This document shows, one piece after another, positions 37,250 to 48,800 of a stretch of 64,000 nt of DNA (position 1 is its first letter; the number at the start of each line of letters is the position of its first letter). Position numbers and translations under genes: made by a program. This stretch comes from Epiperipatus broadwayi (lineage: Eukaryota; Onychophora; Udeonychophora; Euonychophora; Peripatidae). The stretch covers positions 1,118,001-1,182,000 of the forward strand of contig JAQFVV010000158.1 of assembly GCA_028023455.1 (NCBI GenBank), written 5' to 3'. The notes under the pieces were generated by a model, which saw only the letters and a list, made by a program, of their open reading frames with translations, ran no database searches and had not been told where the DNA came from.

Positions 37250-37338
37250 TATTTTAGAAGGAATTGTGCAATTTATTCATTTTAATTTGTTCATTTCAGC
37301 TATTTTTGGATAGAAATTCTTCATGGGGGGGGGGGTAA
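37250..37338. repeat. Second copy of the poly-G-ending repeat
   Basis: It aligns with 34600-34715 and ends in a G homopolymer at about 37325-37336. Confidence 0.55.
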
Positions 37339-37339
37339 A

Positions 37340-37560
37340 TTGATAATTTCAGGGTTGTTTTTTTAATTTTTTGTTCAATCGATGATTTCAGGGATTTTTT
37401 TTATTTATTTATTGTTCCATCGATGATTTCAGGGATTTTTTATTTTTATTTTTTGTTCCATCGATGATTTTAGCAATTTTTTTATTATTTTTTGGTCCAT
37501 CGATGATTTCAGCAAGTTTTTTTTTGGTTCCATCGATGATTTTCAGCCATTTTTGAATAG
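37340..37560. repeat. Minisatellite, about 40-58-bp unit
   Basis: Five or so units of T-rich sequence end in TTCCATCGATGATTTCAG(GG/CA). Unit length varies with the T tract. It abuts the left end of gypsy element B. Confidence 0.75.
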
Positions 37561-37646
37561 AAATTTATCATTTGCATGCTTCTTGCGGCTTGTTGATGGT
37601 ACTACAGCGTCGCCCAGCAGCCACATGTGATGTAAGTGACAACTGC

Positions 37647-37656
37647 TATAAATAGC
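37647..37656 (+). promoter_or_regulatory. LTR TATA-like box
   Basis: TATAAATAGC is conserved in both LTRs (the second at 44961) and is followed by AAGTGCAAAAAGGAG. It is a plausible LTR promoter; strength and use are unknown. Confidence 0.35.
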
Positions 37657-38182
37657 AAGTGCAAAAAGGAGCTGAAAACTTTCTTTTCTTGCAATGTTCC
37701 TGGTTGTTAGTGCAATTGCATTTTGTGTTGTCGCAATATATTTGACTGGAACGAAAAAGATCCAGGAGGGAAGTAGTCTGCAAAGTGGTGAACCATTTCC
37801 ACAATGAGGACTGAATCCCAGAGACAAAGCTTCTCTAAATGCCAATAGCCGGTTAGGGCAATAAATAGATCACAAAGATCTTATTTTATTTTCATATGCC
37901 AGAAGGGCTCTATAGGACTGATCAGAAAGAGAACTTTGAGTATCAGTCAACTTGTGAATATTGTAAACTAGATTTAAGACTAATATTGATCGAGTTAGAA
38001 CATAATTAATGGTTAACATTAGTGAGAATTGAAAATACTAATTAGCGTAAGAGGTTTTATTGATCATGTTGTTGATAAAAAATCAAGTCAGATGACCTAA
38101 TTTTAATAAAGCTCCTATTTACAAATGTTATATATAGAGTAAGTTAAACACAAACTCTTATGAAGCTTCAAAAATACCCTCA

Positions 38183-38224
38183 ACCTCAGACCGCGGTTTC
38201 TGCCTCTAGCGTCATCAGTGAGGT
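38183..38224 (-). ncRNA. Hammerhead ribozyme motif, array copy 1 (minus)
   Basis: Minus-strand ACCTCA-CTGATGA-CGCTAGAGGCA-GAAA-CCGCGG-TC-TGAGGT, identical to the plus-strand copies. It is in SMC4-sense orientation. The stem II closing pair is C-A, as in the whole family. Confidence 0.65.
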
Positions 38225-38536
38225 GCTAGGGAATAAAAATACTAGAACTAGTCCAGCATTATTGAGAAGAAAATCTGAAACTTTCAGACATTTAAATGTC
38301 CAAAAATCCAGCTATCTAACTCAAATAGCAGTATGAGACTGAAACTAAGTTCAGATCCACCATATATTAATAGCTCTAGCAATATAAAATCGCCAAAACA
38401 TTAATAGCAAAAAACTAAAATTACATTGATAAAAAATCAAATCAGATGACCTAATTTTAATAAAGCTCCTATTTACAAATGTTATATATAGAGTAAGTTA
38501 AAAACAAACTCTTATGAAGCTTCAAAAATACCCTCA

Positions 38537-38578
38537 ACCTCAGACCGCGGTTTCTGCCTCTAGCGTCATCAGTGAGGT
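38537..38578 (-). ncRNA. Hammerhead ribozyme motif, array copy 2 (minus)
   Basis: Same motif as copy 1, 354 bp away because the first inverted unit has a deletion of about 16 bp after CTAGTCCAGCATT. Confidence 0.65.
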
Positions 38579-38769
38579 GCTAGGGAATAAAAATACTATA
38601 ACTAGTCCAGCATTTTATCAATGCCTAACTATTGAGAAGTCCCATACTGCTATTTGAGTTAGATAGCTGGATTTTTGGACATTTAAATGTCTGAAAGTTT
38701 CAGATTTTCTTCTCAATAGTTAGGCATTGATAAAATGCTGGACTAGTTCTAGTATTTTTATTCCCTAGC

Positions 38770-38811
38770 ACCTCACTGATGACGCTAGAGGCAGAAACCG
38801 CGGTCTGAGGT
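38770..38811 (+). ncRNA. Hammerhead ribozyme motif, array copy 3
   Basis: Stem I ACCTCA (38770-38775) pairs perfectly with TGAGGT (38806-38811). The core is CTGATGA (38776-38782) and GAAA (38794-38797). Stem III is the palindrome ACCGCGGT, with C17 at 38805 as predicted cleavage base. Stem II (CGCTAGAGGCA) is weak: a C-A mismatch at the closing position, then G-C and C-G. Confidence 0.7.
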
Positions 38812-39139
38812 TGAGGGTATTTTTGAAGCTTCATAAGAGTTTGTTTTTAACTTACTCTATATATAACATTTGTAAATAGGAGCTTTATTAAAATTAGGTC
38901 ATCTGACTTGATTTTTTATCAATGTAATTTTAGTTTTTTGCTATTAATGCTTTGGCGATTTTATATTGCTAGAGCTATTAATATATGGTGGATCTGAACT
39001 TAGTTTCAGTCCCATACTGCTATTTGAGTTAGATAACTGGATTTTTGGACATTTAAATGTCTGAAAGTTTCAGATTTTCTTCTCAATAGTTAGGCATTGA
39101 TAAAATGCTGGACTAGTTCTAGTATTTTTATTCCCTAGC

Positions 39140-39181
39140 ACCTCACTGATGACGCTAGAGGCAGAAACCGCGGTCTGAGGT
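39140..39181 (+). ncRNA. Hammerhead ribozyme motif, array copy 4
   Basis: Identical to the copy at 38770, offset by 370 bp. Confidence 0.7.
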
Positions 39182-39509
39182 TGAGGGTATTTTTGAAGCT
39201 TCATAAGAGTTTGTTTTTAACTTACTCTATATATAACATTTGTAAATAGGAGCTTTATTAAAATTAGGTCATCTGACTTGATTTTTTATCAATGTAATTT
39301 TAGTTTTTTGCTATTAATGCTTTGGCGATTTTATATTGCTAGAGCTATTAATATATGGTGGATCTGAACTTAGTTTCAGTCCCATACTGCTATTTGAGTT
39401 AGATAGCTGGATTTTTGGACATTTAAATGTCTGAAAGTTTCAGATTTTCTTCTCAATAGTTAGGCATTGATAAAATGCTGGACTAGTTCTAGTATTTTTA
39501 TTCCCTAGC

Positions 39510-39551
39510 ACCTCACTGATGACGCTAGAGGCAGAAACCGCGGTCTGAGGT
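39510..39551 (+). ncRNA. Hammerhead ribozyme motif, array copy 5
   Basis: Identical to the copy at 38770, offset by 740 bp. Confidence 0.7.
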
Positions 39552-39879
39552 TGAGGGTATTTTTGAAGCTTCATAAGAGTTTGTTTTTAACTTACTCTAT
39601 ATATAACATTTGTAAATAGGAGCTTTATTAAAATTAGGTCATCTGACTTGATTTTTTATCAATGTAATTTTAGTTTTTTGCTATTAATGCTTTGGCGATT
39701 TTATATTGCTAGAGCTATTAATATATGGTGGATCTGAACTTAGTTTCAGTCCCATACTGCTATTTGAGTTAGATAGCTGGATTTTTGGACATTTAAATGT
39801 CTGAAAGTTTCAGATTTTCTTCTCAATAGTTAGGCATTGATAAAATGCTGGACTAGTTCTAGTATTTTTATTCCCTAGC

Positions 39880-39921
39880 ACTTCACTGATGACGCTAGAG
39901 GCAGAAACCGCAGTCTGAGGT
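39880..39921 (+). ncRNA. Hammerhead ribozyme motif, array copy 6, two substitutions
   Basis: Stem I has ACTTCA, turning one C-G pair into U-G, and stem III reads CCGCAG instead of CCGCGG, breaking one palindromic pair. Core bases are unchanged. Confidence 0.65.
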
Positions 39922-40249
39922 TGAGGGTATTTTTGAAGCTTCATAAGAGTTTGTTTTTAACTTACTCTATATATAACATTTGTAAATAGGAGCTTTATTA
40001 AAATTAGGTCATCTGATTTGATTTTTTATCAATGTAATTTTAGTTTTTTGCTATTAATGCTTTGGCGATTTTATATTGCTAGAGCTATTAATATATGGTG
40101 GATCTGAACTTAGTTTCAGTCCCATACTGCTATTTGAGTTAGATAGCTGGATTTTTGGACATTTAAATGTCTGAAAGTTTCAGATTTTCTTCTCAATAGT
40201 TAGGCATTGATAAAATGCTGGACTAGTTCTAGTATTTTTATTCCCTAGC

Positions 40250-40291
40250 ACCTCACTGATGACGCTAGAGGCAGAAACCGCGGTCTGAGGT
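40250..40291 (+). ncRNA. Hammerhead ribozyme motif, array copy 7
   Basis: The motif is identical to the copy at 38770. It lies in the last, incomplete unit; one base differs just downstream (TTGACGG). Confidence 0.7.
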
Positions 40292-40862
40292 TGACGGTAT
40301 TTTTGAAGCTTCATAAGAGTTTGTTTTTAACTTACTCTATATATAACATTTGATCATGTTGTGTATACTTAAAATGTTAACTGTCCTTTATATATATGGT
40401 TTATGTTGTTTAATGGTTAATAAATGTTAATTAATTATTATTATCGTTAATTTCCCTTATTTTTTCTTTCATTTAACTTGTTGGTATTCACATAAATTCA
40501 TTTTAAAATACACAATAAAATTTGGCACAGTCACTTATTTGAGCCTGGTATAATGAATAAACTTGGCACAGTCAGTCATTGTTCCAAAACTAGAAAAAGT
40601 TAGGGAAATAAAGAACCAGTAGTTGTTAAAATGTTGTTAGGACAGTCAGTGATATAATTTGATGTTAGCTATGCTGGGAAATATATGCAACGCAATTGGA
40701 TAATTTTTTTTTTTTTTGCTCAATAAGATTGAGGACAATAAAAAAAAGTAGCGGCACTGATGTATTTATTGGGAAGAAGAATCATATCTATAATAAACAA
40801 GTATTATGAGATAGCCATAGCTGAGACAAGTATTATACGAAGAGATAATTAAAAAACTAGAT

Positions 40863-41345
40863 GACTATTTTAATTGTAGACCATCAAGACATATAGCCAG
40901 ACTATCTTTAAGAAACAGAAGACAATGGAAGAACGAAATGGTAAAACAGTATTGCATTGCTTTAAAAGAATTAGCAAAAGATTGCGGATATGGAGATTAT
41001 GAAAAGGAGATTTTACTAGATCAGTTATTTTGGGGTCTGTTAGTTGAGACTCAGACAAAACTTGCTCACAGAAACGGATTTAAATTTTGAGTCAGCTATA
41101 AAGAAGGGAGTGGCTCACCAAACTAATAAGAGAGCAGGCAGCACTTTTTAGAATGCCAGTTTGCAAAACCAATCGAGAGTAATTGAATAAAAACAATATT
41201 TCAAACAGAGCGCAAAAGAAGAGAATTAGTTGTTTTTGCTACGGTAAAGCTGGGCACATGAAAAGAGATTGCAAACCTCGAAATGACATGTGCCATAACT
41301 GTAAAAAGAAGGGCATTTGGCAAGAATGTGTAGGGAAATTGACAA
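40863..41345 (+). pseudogene. gag of gypsy element B, broken
   Basis: A frame at 40863-41090 encodes a gag core (YFNCRPSRHIARLSLRNRR) parallel to that of element A. A second frame from 41183 carries a CCHC knuckle, CFCYGKAGHMKRDC, and a partial second one, CHNCKKKG. The two are separated by stops and a frame change. Confidence 0.75.
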
Positions 41346-41439
41346 AAAATCTTGAGACAGCTAAAGTTAAAACTAAGGGAGTCATAACAGATAACATTTA
41401 TAGTATCTATAACACAAGAGCCAGAGGAAAAAGCAAATT

Positions 41440-43030
41440 TATGTTACAGCTAGAAATTTGTAATAAAAAATTAGAAATGGAAATTGATAGCAGATCTGGA
41501 ATATTATTAATCTCTGAGAAGCTATAGAACCAGCTTAGGAGAGAAAATATAGACATAGCAATTCAAAAGACATCTATCAAGGCTGTAAATGAATGTGGCA
41601 ATGAATTAGAAATTATAGGTTACGCGATAGTGCCTATTAAATACACAAATAAGAGAGTAAAATTGTTAATATATATAGTAAAGAGAAATATCAGTCCATT
41701 AATAGGGCATGAATAGTTTAAAGAAATAGGAATTAATATTAAAGTTAATGCAGTGAACAATTTATTATTAGAACAAGAGACAAGGCAAAGATTCGCTGAA
41801 TTATTTGCAAATGAATTAAAGCTAATATTATCTGACTCAGTTCATAATGATTTAGTGGAAAAAGCGAATCTGATTATTTGTAAAACCAGAAAAATATCGT
41901 TGGCTCAGAGAGAAAAAGTAGAGGAAAAGATTATATCACTAATTAATTAAAGACATATTAACGCAGGCGGAGTTGGCAGATTGGGCAATGCCAATAGTAG
42001 TAATTACTAAGCCGAACGGGAAAATTAGAATTTGTAGTGACTATAGTATCATGGTGAACAAATATTTGACTAAAAAAGCATATCCGGTTCCAAACACAAG
42101 GGAAGTGCTGGCTGGGTTAGTAGACGCAAGTTTTTTTCAAAGTTAGATCTGAATTCCGTGTATCACCAGATTGAAGTGACTAAAAAAAAAAGCTCAAATT
42201 TTAACTTTAACAATGCCTTTCAGGTTATTCAAGGGTAACAAGATTTTCATTTGGAATGTCTATGGCTACAAATATTTTTCAGGCAAAAACTGACCACATC
42301 CTAAATGGATTAACAGAAGTCATACTATATTATGATGATATACTGGTTACAACAGCATCAGTAAAAGACTTAAGAGACTAACTTTGGGAAAGACAAAGTA
42401 AGGCAGGTGTTAAGTTGAAAGAAGAAAAATGTGTGTGGCAAAATTCAAAAATTAATTTTTTGGGGCCACATTATTTCAGACAAAGAAACTTGTCCTGAAA
42501 AAATCAAAGCAGTAAAAAACATAGATAAACCCCAAAACGTAAAAAAATTGCAAGCATTTTTAGGATTAGTAAACTTTTTTGAACACTTTCTAAAGAACAA
42601 AGCATTGATAAACCATTATACGAGTTGCTGAGAAAAGATCAAAAAATGGCAATGGACACAGATGCAAAAGTTAGCATTTGAGAAAACAATGGCACTACTA
42701 ATGTCAGATAGATTATTAGTTCATTTTGATAGTGAAAAAAACTTCAAATAACTACTGATGCATCTGAATATAAGATAGGAGCAGTGTTAACTCACCCTAG
42801 TAATAAGAGAGAACAGTCAGTGGTGTATGCTTCGCACACGCTCTCACAAGCAGAGAAAAATTATAGTCAAATATATAAAGAAGCATTGGCAATGGTATTT
42901 GCCCTGAAAAAATTTCACCAACATATATGGGGTAGAAATTTTGATATAGTTATGGATCATAAGCCGTTATTAGGCATTTTTGCTATGATAAATTAGCTCC
43001 CAAACACATAAACCTGAGGATGTTATACTT
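41440..43030 (+). pseudogene. pol of gypsy element B: protease, RT, RNase H, broken
   Basis: The protease site is degenerate (EIDSRSGILL, near 41476). RT blocks include WAMPIVVITKPNG (about 41975), the catalytic YYDDILVT (about 42330), and KLQAFLGLVNFFEHFL (about 42545). RNase H shows TTDASEYKIGAVLTHP (about 42754) and FALKKFHQHIWGRNFDIVMD (about 42900). Frameshifts occur near 42140, 42220, 42470 and 42740, so only fragments remain. Confidence 0.78.
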
Positions 43031-43319
43031 GCGAAATATTTTGGCCGCGTATGATTATTAGTTACATTTCAAAAAAAAAAAAAAAAAGATATTACATATG
43101 CAGATGCGTTGTCAAGATGCCCGGATAAATGTGAACCTATAAAGCAGAGAAATGGAGGTGAATTATATAGACAAAAATCTAATATTGTAAACAATGAAAC
43201 AGTTGAAAAATGGACAAAGGATAACCATGGCCACCAAATATTGATGAACTGGATAAGATAAAGCTGGCTAAAATCAAAACTGAGTTATTTGGCTCAAGGA
43301 TTTTGGGTTAATAGAGAAA

Positions 43320-44360
43320 AATTATCAGTGTATAAAGGTTGTATAATAATGAGGATAAACAGTCATAGTGCCTGCAGGGAAAAATCCAATTTTAGAATTG
43401 TTAAATAGAACCCAGGGGTGGTGGGAGCAAAAACTTTGGCAAGCGATTACGTATGGTGGCCAAAAATAAATGCAAACATCAAAAAATACATAAAAATGCA
43501 TGCTGCATGTCAAACAGGTTGCCTTCCTGGTAAAAAATTATACAGCATGACCGAAGACAAATAAACCATAGGAGACTATATAAATCACAAGGGGCCAATC
43601 ACTGGAAAAGTCATTTTAATTAGATGCATATTCAAAGTGGACAGAATCTCATGAAGTAAAAATTACCATGCAGAGGAAGCAATAAAGTGTTTTGATCAAG
43701 TTTTTTCAATGCGTGGAATACCAGAAATCACAGTGTTGGATAATGCAACAGGTTTCACTAGTCATATTCTGCAGCAATATTTTGCTAATAATTGGACATA
43801 CTAATACTCCACCGTATCTTCCCGAATCAAATGGCATGGTTGAGAAGCCAGTACAACAAATTAAAAAAGGGATTGAAGAAAGTATTTGTGTAAATTTACA
43901 AAATACTTTACAAGATAATATTATGGCAACACTCAACACCTTGCACAGTAACCAGTGTTACACTTGCTGAACTGTTACTGTGAAGGAAATTAAGAACAAA
44001 ATTATCATTAATCCACCCAAAAGAAAATGGAACTCACCAAAATAATTATGATAAAATGAAGTTTAAAGTGTGAGCAGAAGTATGGATTTGGGATGTTTTA
44101 TGTAAAACATGAATTAAGGGGACAATAAAAAAAAAATTGTCTAATCATATTGTAATAATCGGAGGGTTGATTTAAAATATACACACCATGAAAACCATGT
44201 CAGAGGATGTGAAATAATAGATACAGATAATCAAACAAGAGAAAATGTGCAATCCAAAGGTGGATATTTAGAAAAACCAAACAGACAAGTACATACTAGA
44301 AGAAAGATTGAGTGAAAAAGAGATTTTAAAAGAACAGGCAGAAGCAGACTGTTTACTGAA
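43320..44360 (+). pseudogene. Integrase of gypsy element B, broken
   Basis: There are remnants of the zinc-binding region (DYVWWPKINANIKKYIK, about 43445) and of the core (VLDNATGFTSH near 43735; LPESNGMVEKPVQQI near 43820). Frame changes and stops are frequent; after 44000 only weak similarity to integrase tails remains. Confidence 0.7.
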
Positions 44361-44468
44361 ATAAAAATAAAAATCACCCAAACCTATTTAGGGAAAAGTG
44401 TAAACTGAATAAATTTCAAAATTATCTATGATAATGTTTATAGGGGGGTTTTCTGGAGTAGGGGGAGG

Positions 44469-45550
44469 TATTGTATTTGATTAAAAATATGGATTTATTA
44501 AGTTTAATAATGTATAAGATAGGAAGACATATTTAATGAACTCCAGAAATAACTTAAAAGAGAAAAAAACACAAAGAAAGTTTAATTATAGAAATGTAAT
44601 TTTAAGTAGAGAGCTAGAAAGCAGATTGCTTAAAGATAAAGTAAATGTAAAATGATAATTAAATTAGCAAACATATGTTACATTAAAATATTTGTGAAAA
44701 AGATAATATTGTATATATAAAGTAGAAAGCAAATGTGTAATACTGATTAAATGAAATGATAAAGAAAAATTGCTTAATACAATGGAGATCGAAAGAACTA
44801 AATTGTGATAAAAGAAAAAGCAGATGTGCAAATAAAAATGTTCAAAATAGACTGATCTTTATCATAGGAAATTTATGGCAGAAACAGGAAATGATAAGAA
44901 AAAAAGAAGATTGTAATCACTGATAAAATCAGAATTACCACATATGAACAGAGAGGTATGTATAAATAGCAAGTGCAGAAAGGAGTTGAAAGCATTTTCT
45001 TTCCCTATGATGTTTCTGGTACTGTCGTGATAATGTGGTCACATTTTGTGATGTCATTATATATTCGACTAAAGCAAAAAAGATCCAGGGGGGAAAGTAG
45101 TCAGGAAATTGATGGAGAACCTTTTCTGCAACTAGGGATTGGATCCCAGAGACCAAGCCTCTATAAGTGCCAATAGCCAGTTAGGGCAACAAGCAGATCG
45201 CACAGATCTTATTTTATTTTCATATGCCCGATGGGCTCTATCGGATTGATCATAAACTGTAAGTATAATCAACTTGTGAATATTGTAAACTTGATTTAAG
45301 ACTAATATTGAGAGTTAGAATACAGTTAACGATGAGCATTAGTGAAAATTACAAATATTAATCAGTGGAAGAGAAGATTTTATTGATTGTATTTGTAAAT
45401 ACTTAAAATATTAACTGTCCTTTATATATACATATATGGTTTATGTTGTTTAAAGGTTAATAAATGTTAATTATTATTATCGTTAATTTCTTTTGACTTT
45501 TTTTTCATTTAACTTGTTGATATTCACATAAATTCATTTTAGAATATAAA
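44469..45550 (+). repeat. 3' LTR of gypsy element B
   Basis: It follows the purine tract GGGGGAGG. The part from 44961 to 45550 aligns with the 5' LTR, including the TATA region and the AACTGTCCTTTATATATA block. The left ~490 bp have no counterpart in the 5' copy as it now stands. Confidence 0.65.
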
Positions 45551-45689
45551 ACATTTCTATAAACTGCTTGCCACTGGGTATATTACTATTATTAATGACT
45601 AGAACATATATGCAAAGATTAATCCAATATATATATATATCTTCCACTGTCAAATCACCCTCTCTCGCCATTTATGCATTTTAGAAAAT

Positions 45690-46140
45690 ACAAGCAGTAA
45701 ATTTGATTGTGGAGAAAAGAATAAGAGAGTAAAATAATTTGCAAAAATTAGGAAACCCTTATATTAAAAATTCTTTCTTTGGAAAAAATTCAAAGTAGAA
45801 ATAAACACTCAAGTATACAAATGATGGTGTAACAGAGTTGAATTATATTTTGACTAACAGAAAATATGTACCTCAGGATGATAATGAACTTAGTAGATTC
45901 AACACAAGAAGTTATCATTAATTAGTGAAATATAAGATATATATATTAACACAAAGCTACTGAGATAAAAGCTCTAAAGAAATACAAATGTGATATCCCA
46001 AATTTTAAAAAATGCTCAAATGAATTAAACTATAATTTACAAATATCATTTAAAAACATTAATAGATTTAAAAGATGATCCAGATTTGGATGAAATTAAT
46101 AAAAAAATAATTGGTATTCTAGAGAACTAAACTATATAGT
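45690..46140 (+). pseudogene. RTE-type LINE fragment: endonuclease end and linker
   Basis: Across frames, residues such as NSFFGKN, ILTNRKYVPQDDNELSRFNT and, further on, DPDLDEINKKIIGILEN match the second half of the apurinic endonuclease and the following spacer of RTE-clade elements. Stops and indels are frequent. The RT portion may continue at 48.3 kb, separated by later insertions. Confidence 0.5.
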
Positions 46141-46146
46141 TGGCAA

Positions 46147-46260
46147 TATGTGTATAATGAATGAAAATTAGAAAATTACATCTATGTAAGTAAAGATAAA
46201 TTTACCTTTTGATATTTCCAGAAAACCATTAATTATTAATTGACAATTCTCTTGAAGCTA
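46147..46260. repeat. Partial copy of the 46.5-kb foldback
   Basis: It shares CAGAAAACCAT(T/C)AATTATTA and ATTGACAAT with 46465-46590. Confidence 0.45.
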
Positions 46261-46464
46261 AACATGTTATTTTCCTTAATTTGTAATAGTTTTATTGCCT
46301 GAGTGTAATAAAGCAAAAGCAGTCCGTTTTCATTACAAACTAAAGTTCTTATAAGGATTTAACACAGAAAGCTATTTTTTATAGTGGGAAAATGCAGAAG
46401 ACTAGTAATTTCCTTGACATACTGCACATAGTTATTAATGTTTTCCAGAGATGTTTATACGTTG

Positions 46465-46754
46465 AATTATATATTTTCATGGATTTTTAAACTGATAAAG
46501 AATATAAATTAAGAGATTATATCCATGTAAACAGAGATTACTTTATCTTCTGATGTTGACAGAAAACCATCAATTATTAATTGACAATCATAAACAAATC
46601 CTTATCTGTTTAGCCTCAGGAGAATTATCATATAGTAATTGATGGTTTTCTAGCAACATCAAAAATTAGTTATTTTTGTTTACATGGAGAAAATAATTTT
46701 TTATCTTTCATTCTTTATCAATTTAAAAATCCATGAAAATATATAATTTGATAT
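46465..46754. mobile_element. Foldback element, arms about 120 bp
   Basis: AATTATATATTTTCATGGAT at 46467 and its complement ending near 46750 open the inverted repeat. The arms continue through ATCCATGTAAACA and AGAAAACCATCAATTA. No target duplication or hammerhead core was found. Confidence 0.55.
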
Positions 46755-47109
46755 ATATAAAAAAAAGAAATTAGAAAACATTCAAATAAAATCCTTTTAG
46801 AAAAATATATAGAATTCTCTAAAATGATACGCACAATAAAAATTAGAGAAGGCATACAAAAAATAATTGTGAAGTAGTAAAGAAAGCTACAGAGTAAAAC
46901 AAGTCTCATAAATATAATAAAACATCTTGATATTGAAAAAAAAATTGTTTCAGCAGTAAAATAAAAAAAGATGGCATTATTACTAAAAAAAAAAAAAACA
47001 ATATCATGAAGCATATGAAAGAATTTTACAAAAAAAAAAAAATCTTATTTCAATTTCTAATCCTTGAAGATATATATGCCATTATGTCAAGAATTCCTTT
47101 GATTCACCT

Positions 47110-47335
47110 TACGTAACATCTCATGGAATTCATGGCAATGACTAACATAACTGGGCCATTTGCATTGCAAAGTAATCACAAAAATAGTGACTTTCCACTT
47201 TCCTTCAATGATAAGCTTTCCTGTAATACTGGATCCCCTCACAAGTCAAAAATATTACTATCCATTTCATTAGCACTGACACATACTTTGAATTTTGTTA
47301 AAATAGACACATTAGTTCTGTGGACAGCATAGGGA
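47110..47335 (+). pseudogene. Possible gypsy integrase core fragment
   Basis: The frame from 47123 reads AMTNITGPFALQSNHKNSDF and later FNDKLSCNTGSPHKSK. This resembles the first half of a Ty3/gypsy integrase core (MDITGPF..., DxxS). The first catalytic Asp has become Asn and nothing else of the element is visible. Confidence 0.35.
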
Positions 47336-48319
47336 ATACAAAGTATTACCTGATAGCAATCCATCTCTAATACATCCCTCATATTTCATTTGATATAAAA
47401 TATCTATATTTTAGCAATATAAATGGAAATTAGGAAAATAAACAATAGATTCATTTTAATTTATTGGCTCTTGAAATGTTTCACTCTTTTCATATTTTAG
47501 ATTTTATCATAGTGTTATTGCAATTCTGCATATTTCCTGATCATATTGATTACTATTGCCAATGGTGAATTCCAAATACTAAAATTTATCTTCTATTTCA
47601 AAACCTACAACTCTTCTAATTGGTGAGGAGGAAAGAATTGTTAATGGCAGCGTATAATCATGAGTTTGATTTCTAAGTATTTACTTCAAGATATTTTTTG
47701 CTTTCCTTTAAAAAAATTTCCGATATTTGTTAGCTTCTCATCAGTAACAAGATCAAGATGTTATCAGAATATCCCAAATTATTTATACATGATCATCAAT
47801 TGCTATCCTATCTTTCAGGCTTCAAGATCATTGTTTATGATAATCTCCTTATATGTATTATATAAACTAATACAAATCTACCAATAAACAAAAAAACTAA
47901 TGCAATAAATTGAATGCTTATATACAATCTAAGCTAAAGTATAAATTGGGTTCATTCTTTACTTTTTTGTTTATTGATGGATTTATATTAGTTTACATAT
48001 AGCTAGCTGGGATTTAAAGTAACTTCCACTTTAATTTCATCTACATTTGAGCTATCATTCTAAATGTTTACAAAAACTTTTTTGTAGTAATCTGCAAAAT
48101 ATCTATATATGTTAATATTATATTTCCTAATTTTTTCAATTATTCAATGAACCTTTAATATCTGTTCTTGTGTATCTCTTCAAGGCATAAATTTTTGCAA
48201 TAAGAGAACAATATAGTTTCTAGCATTATGATATGTTTTGAATTCCAAATATTTAAACTGAATGATAGTCATATGCAATTAAATCTGTGAAGAAAAGAAA
48301 AAATTCAGAAATTGATGAA

Positions 48320-48800
48320 AGCAGATGAAAAAAAATAGACAAATTGTTGGCAAAACTGTACACTAAATGTATAAATAATTGGAAGAAAGATGAAAAAAAA
48401 AAAGATATTAGAAATTACCAACTTATTAGTCTTTTATCAGTTTTATATAAGATCTTTAGTAAGATTATTACAAATCATCTATTAAAAACTTTTTAAATCA
48501 TCCAAAAGAATAGCTGGATTTAAAAATGGTTATAAAACAAGCTATAGAAAAAAAATCAATGAGTATAGATTGTCTTCATACTTTGGATTTATAAATTATA
48601 AAAAAAAAAAGTACAATAAATGATTTTATATTTCAGATATGAATTAATCTTTATACTTTGGATTTATAAATTATATTTTAAAAAAGTACAATATATGATT
48701 TTATAATTATTTCGGATATGATTAAAGTTTTGGAATTACAAGATGTAGTCATAGAATATTGAAAATTCTGAAAAACATTTATCAATAGCAATAATTAGAC
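48320..48800 (+). pseudogene. RTE-type LINE reverse transcriptase fragment
   Basis: IRNYQLISLLSVLYKIFSKI (about 48407) followed by ITNHLL corresponds to the start of the RT domain in RTE-like elements, and further broken pieces follow. A direct repeat of CTTTGGATTTATAAATTAT (48579 and 48656 approximately) duplicates part of it. Confidence 0.6.

Larger units (their letters stand above)
38073..40349. mobile_element. Tandem hammerhead retrozyme array, 370-bp monomer, head-to-head inverted start
   Basis: TCCCATACTGCTATTTGAG begins units at 38641, 39011, 39381, 39751 and 40121, exactly 370 bp apart. Four units are complete and the fifth stops at 40349. Copies differ by only a few substitutions. 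The left 567 bp (38073-38639) hold about 1.5 units in opposite orientation, joined head-to-head at 38639/38640. TTGATCATGTTGT flanks the array (38060-38072 and 40350-40362), and the element B 3' LTR shows a related uninterrupted site near 45385. There is no open frame. Each unit has one hammerhead motif, so a transcript would be cut into 370-nt monomers. This matches the organisation reported for animal retrozymes. Confidence 0.85.
37600..40512 (+). repeat. 5' LTR of gypsy element B, split by retrozyme array
   Basis: Similarity to the 3' LTR is clear from the TATA region at 37647 (TATAAATAGCAAGTGC) to about 38060, and again from 40363 to about 40510. The left boundary is uncertain because the 3' LTR extends about 490 bp further 5' than the visible match. 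Confidence 0.65.
37600..45550 (+). mobile_element. Decayed Ty3/gypsy LTR retrotransposon B with ribozyme array in its 5' LTR
   Basis: The 5' LTR (from about 37600, interrupted by 2.28 kb of hammerhead repeats) and the 3' LTR (to about 45550) share long direct similarity. Between them lie a primer-binding-like TTGGCACAGTC (40522, repeated near 40563), gag, protease, RT, RNase H and integrase remnants, and a purine tract GGGGGAGG at about 44460. All frames are broken. It lies in SMC4 antisense orientation. Confidence 0.82.

Noticed and set aside
38641-40349. CRISPR array or ordinary satellite
   Set aside because: The repeat is a continuous 370-bp unit without spacers in a eukaryotic intron, and the conserved ribozyme, TSD and inverted start argue against a plain satellite.
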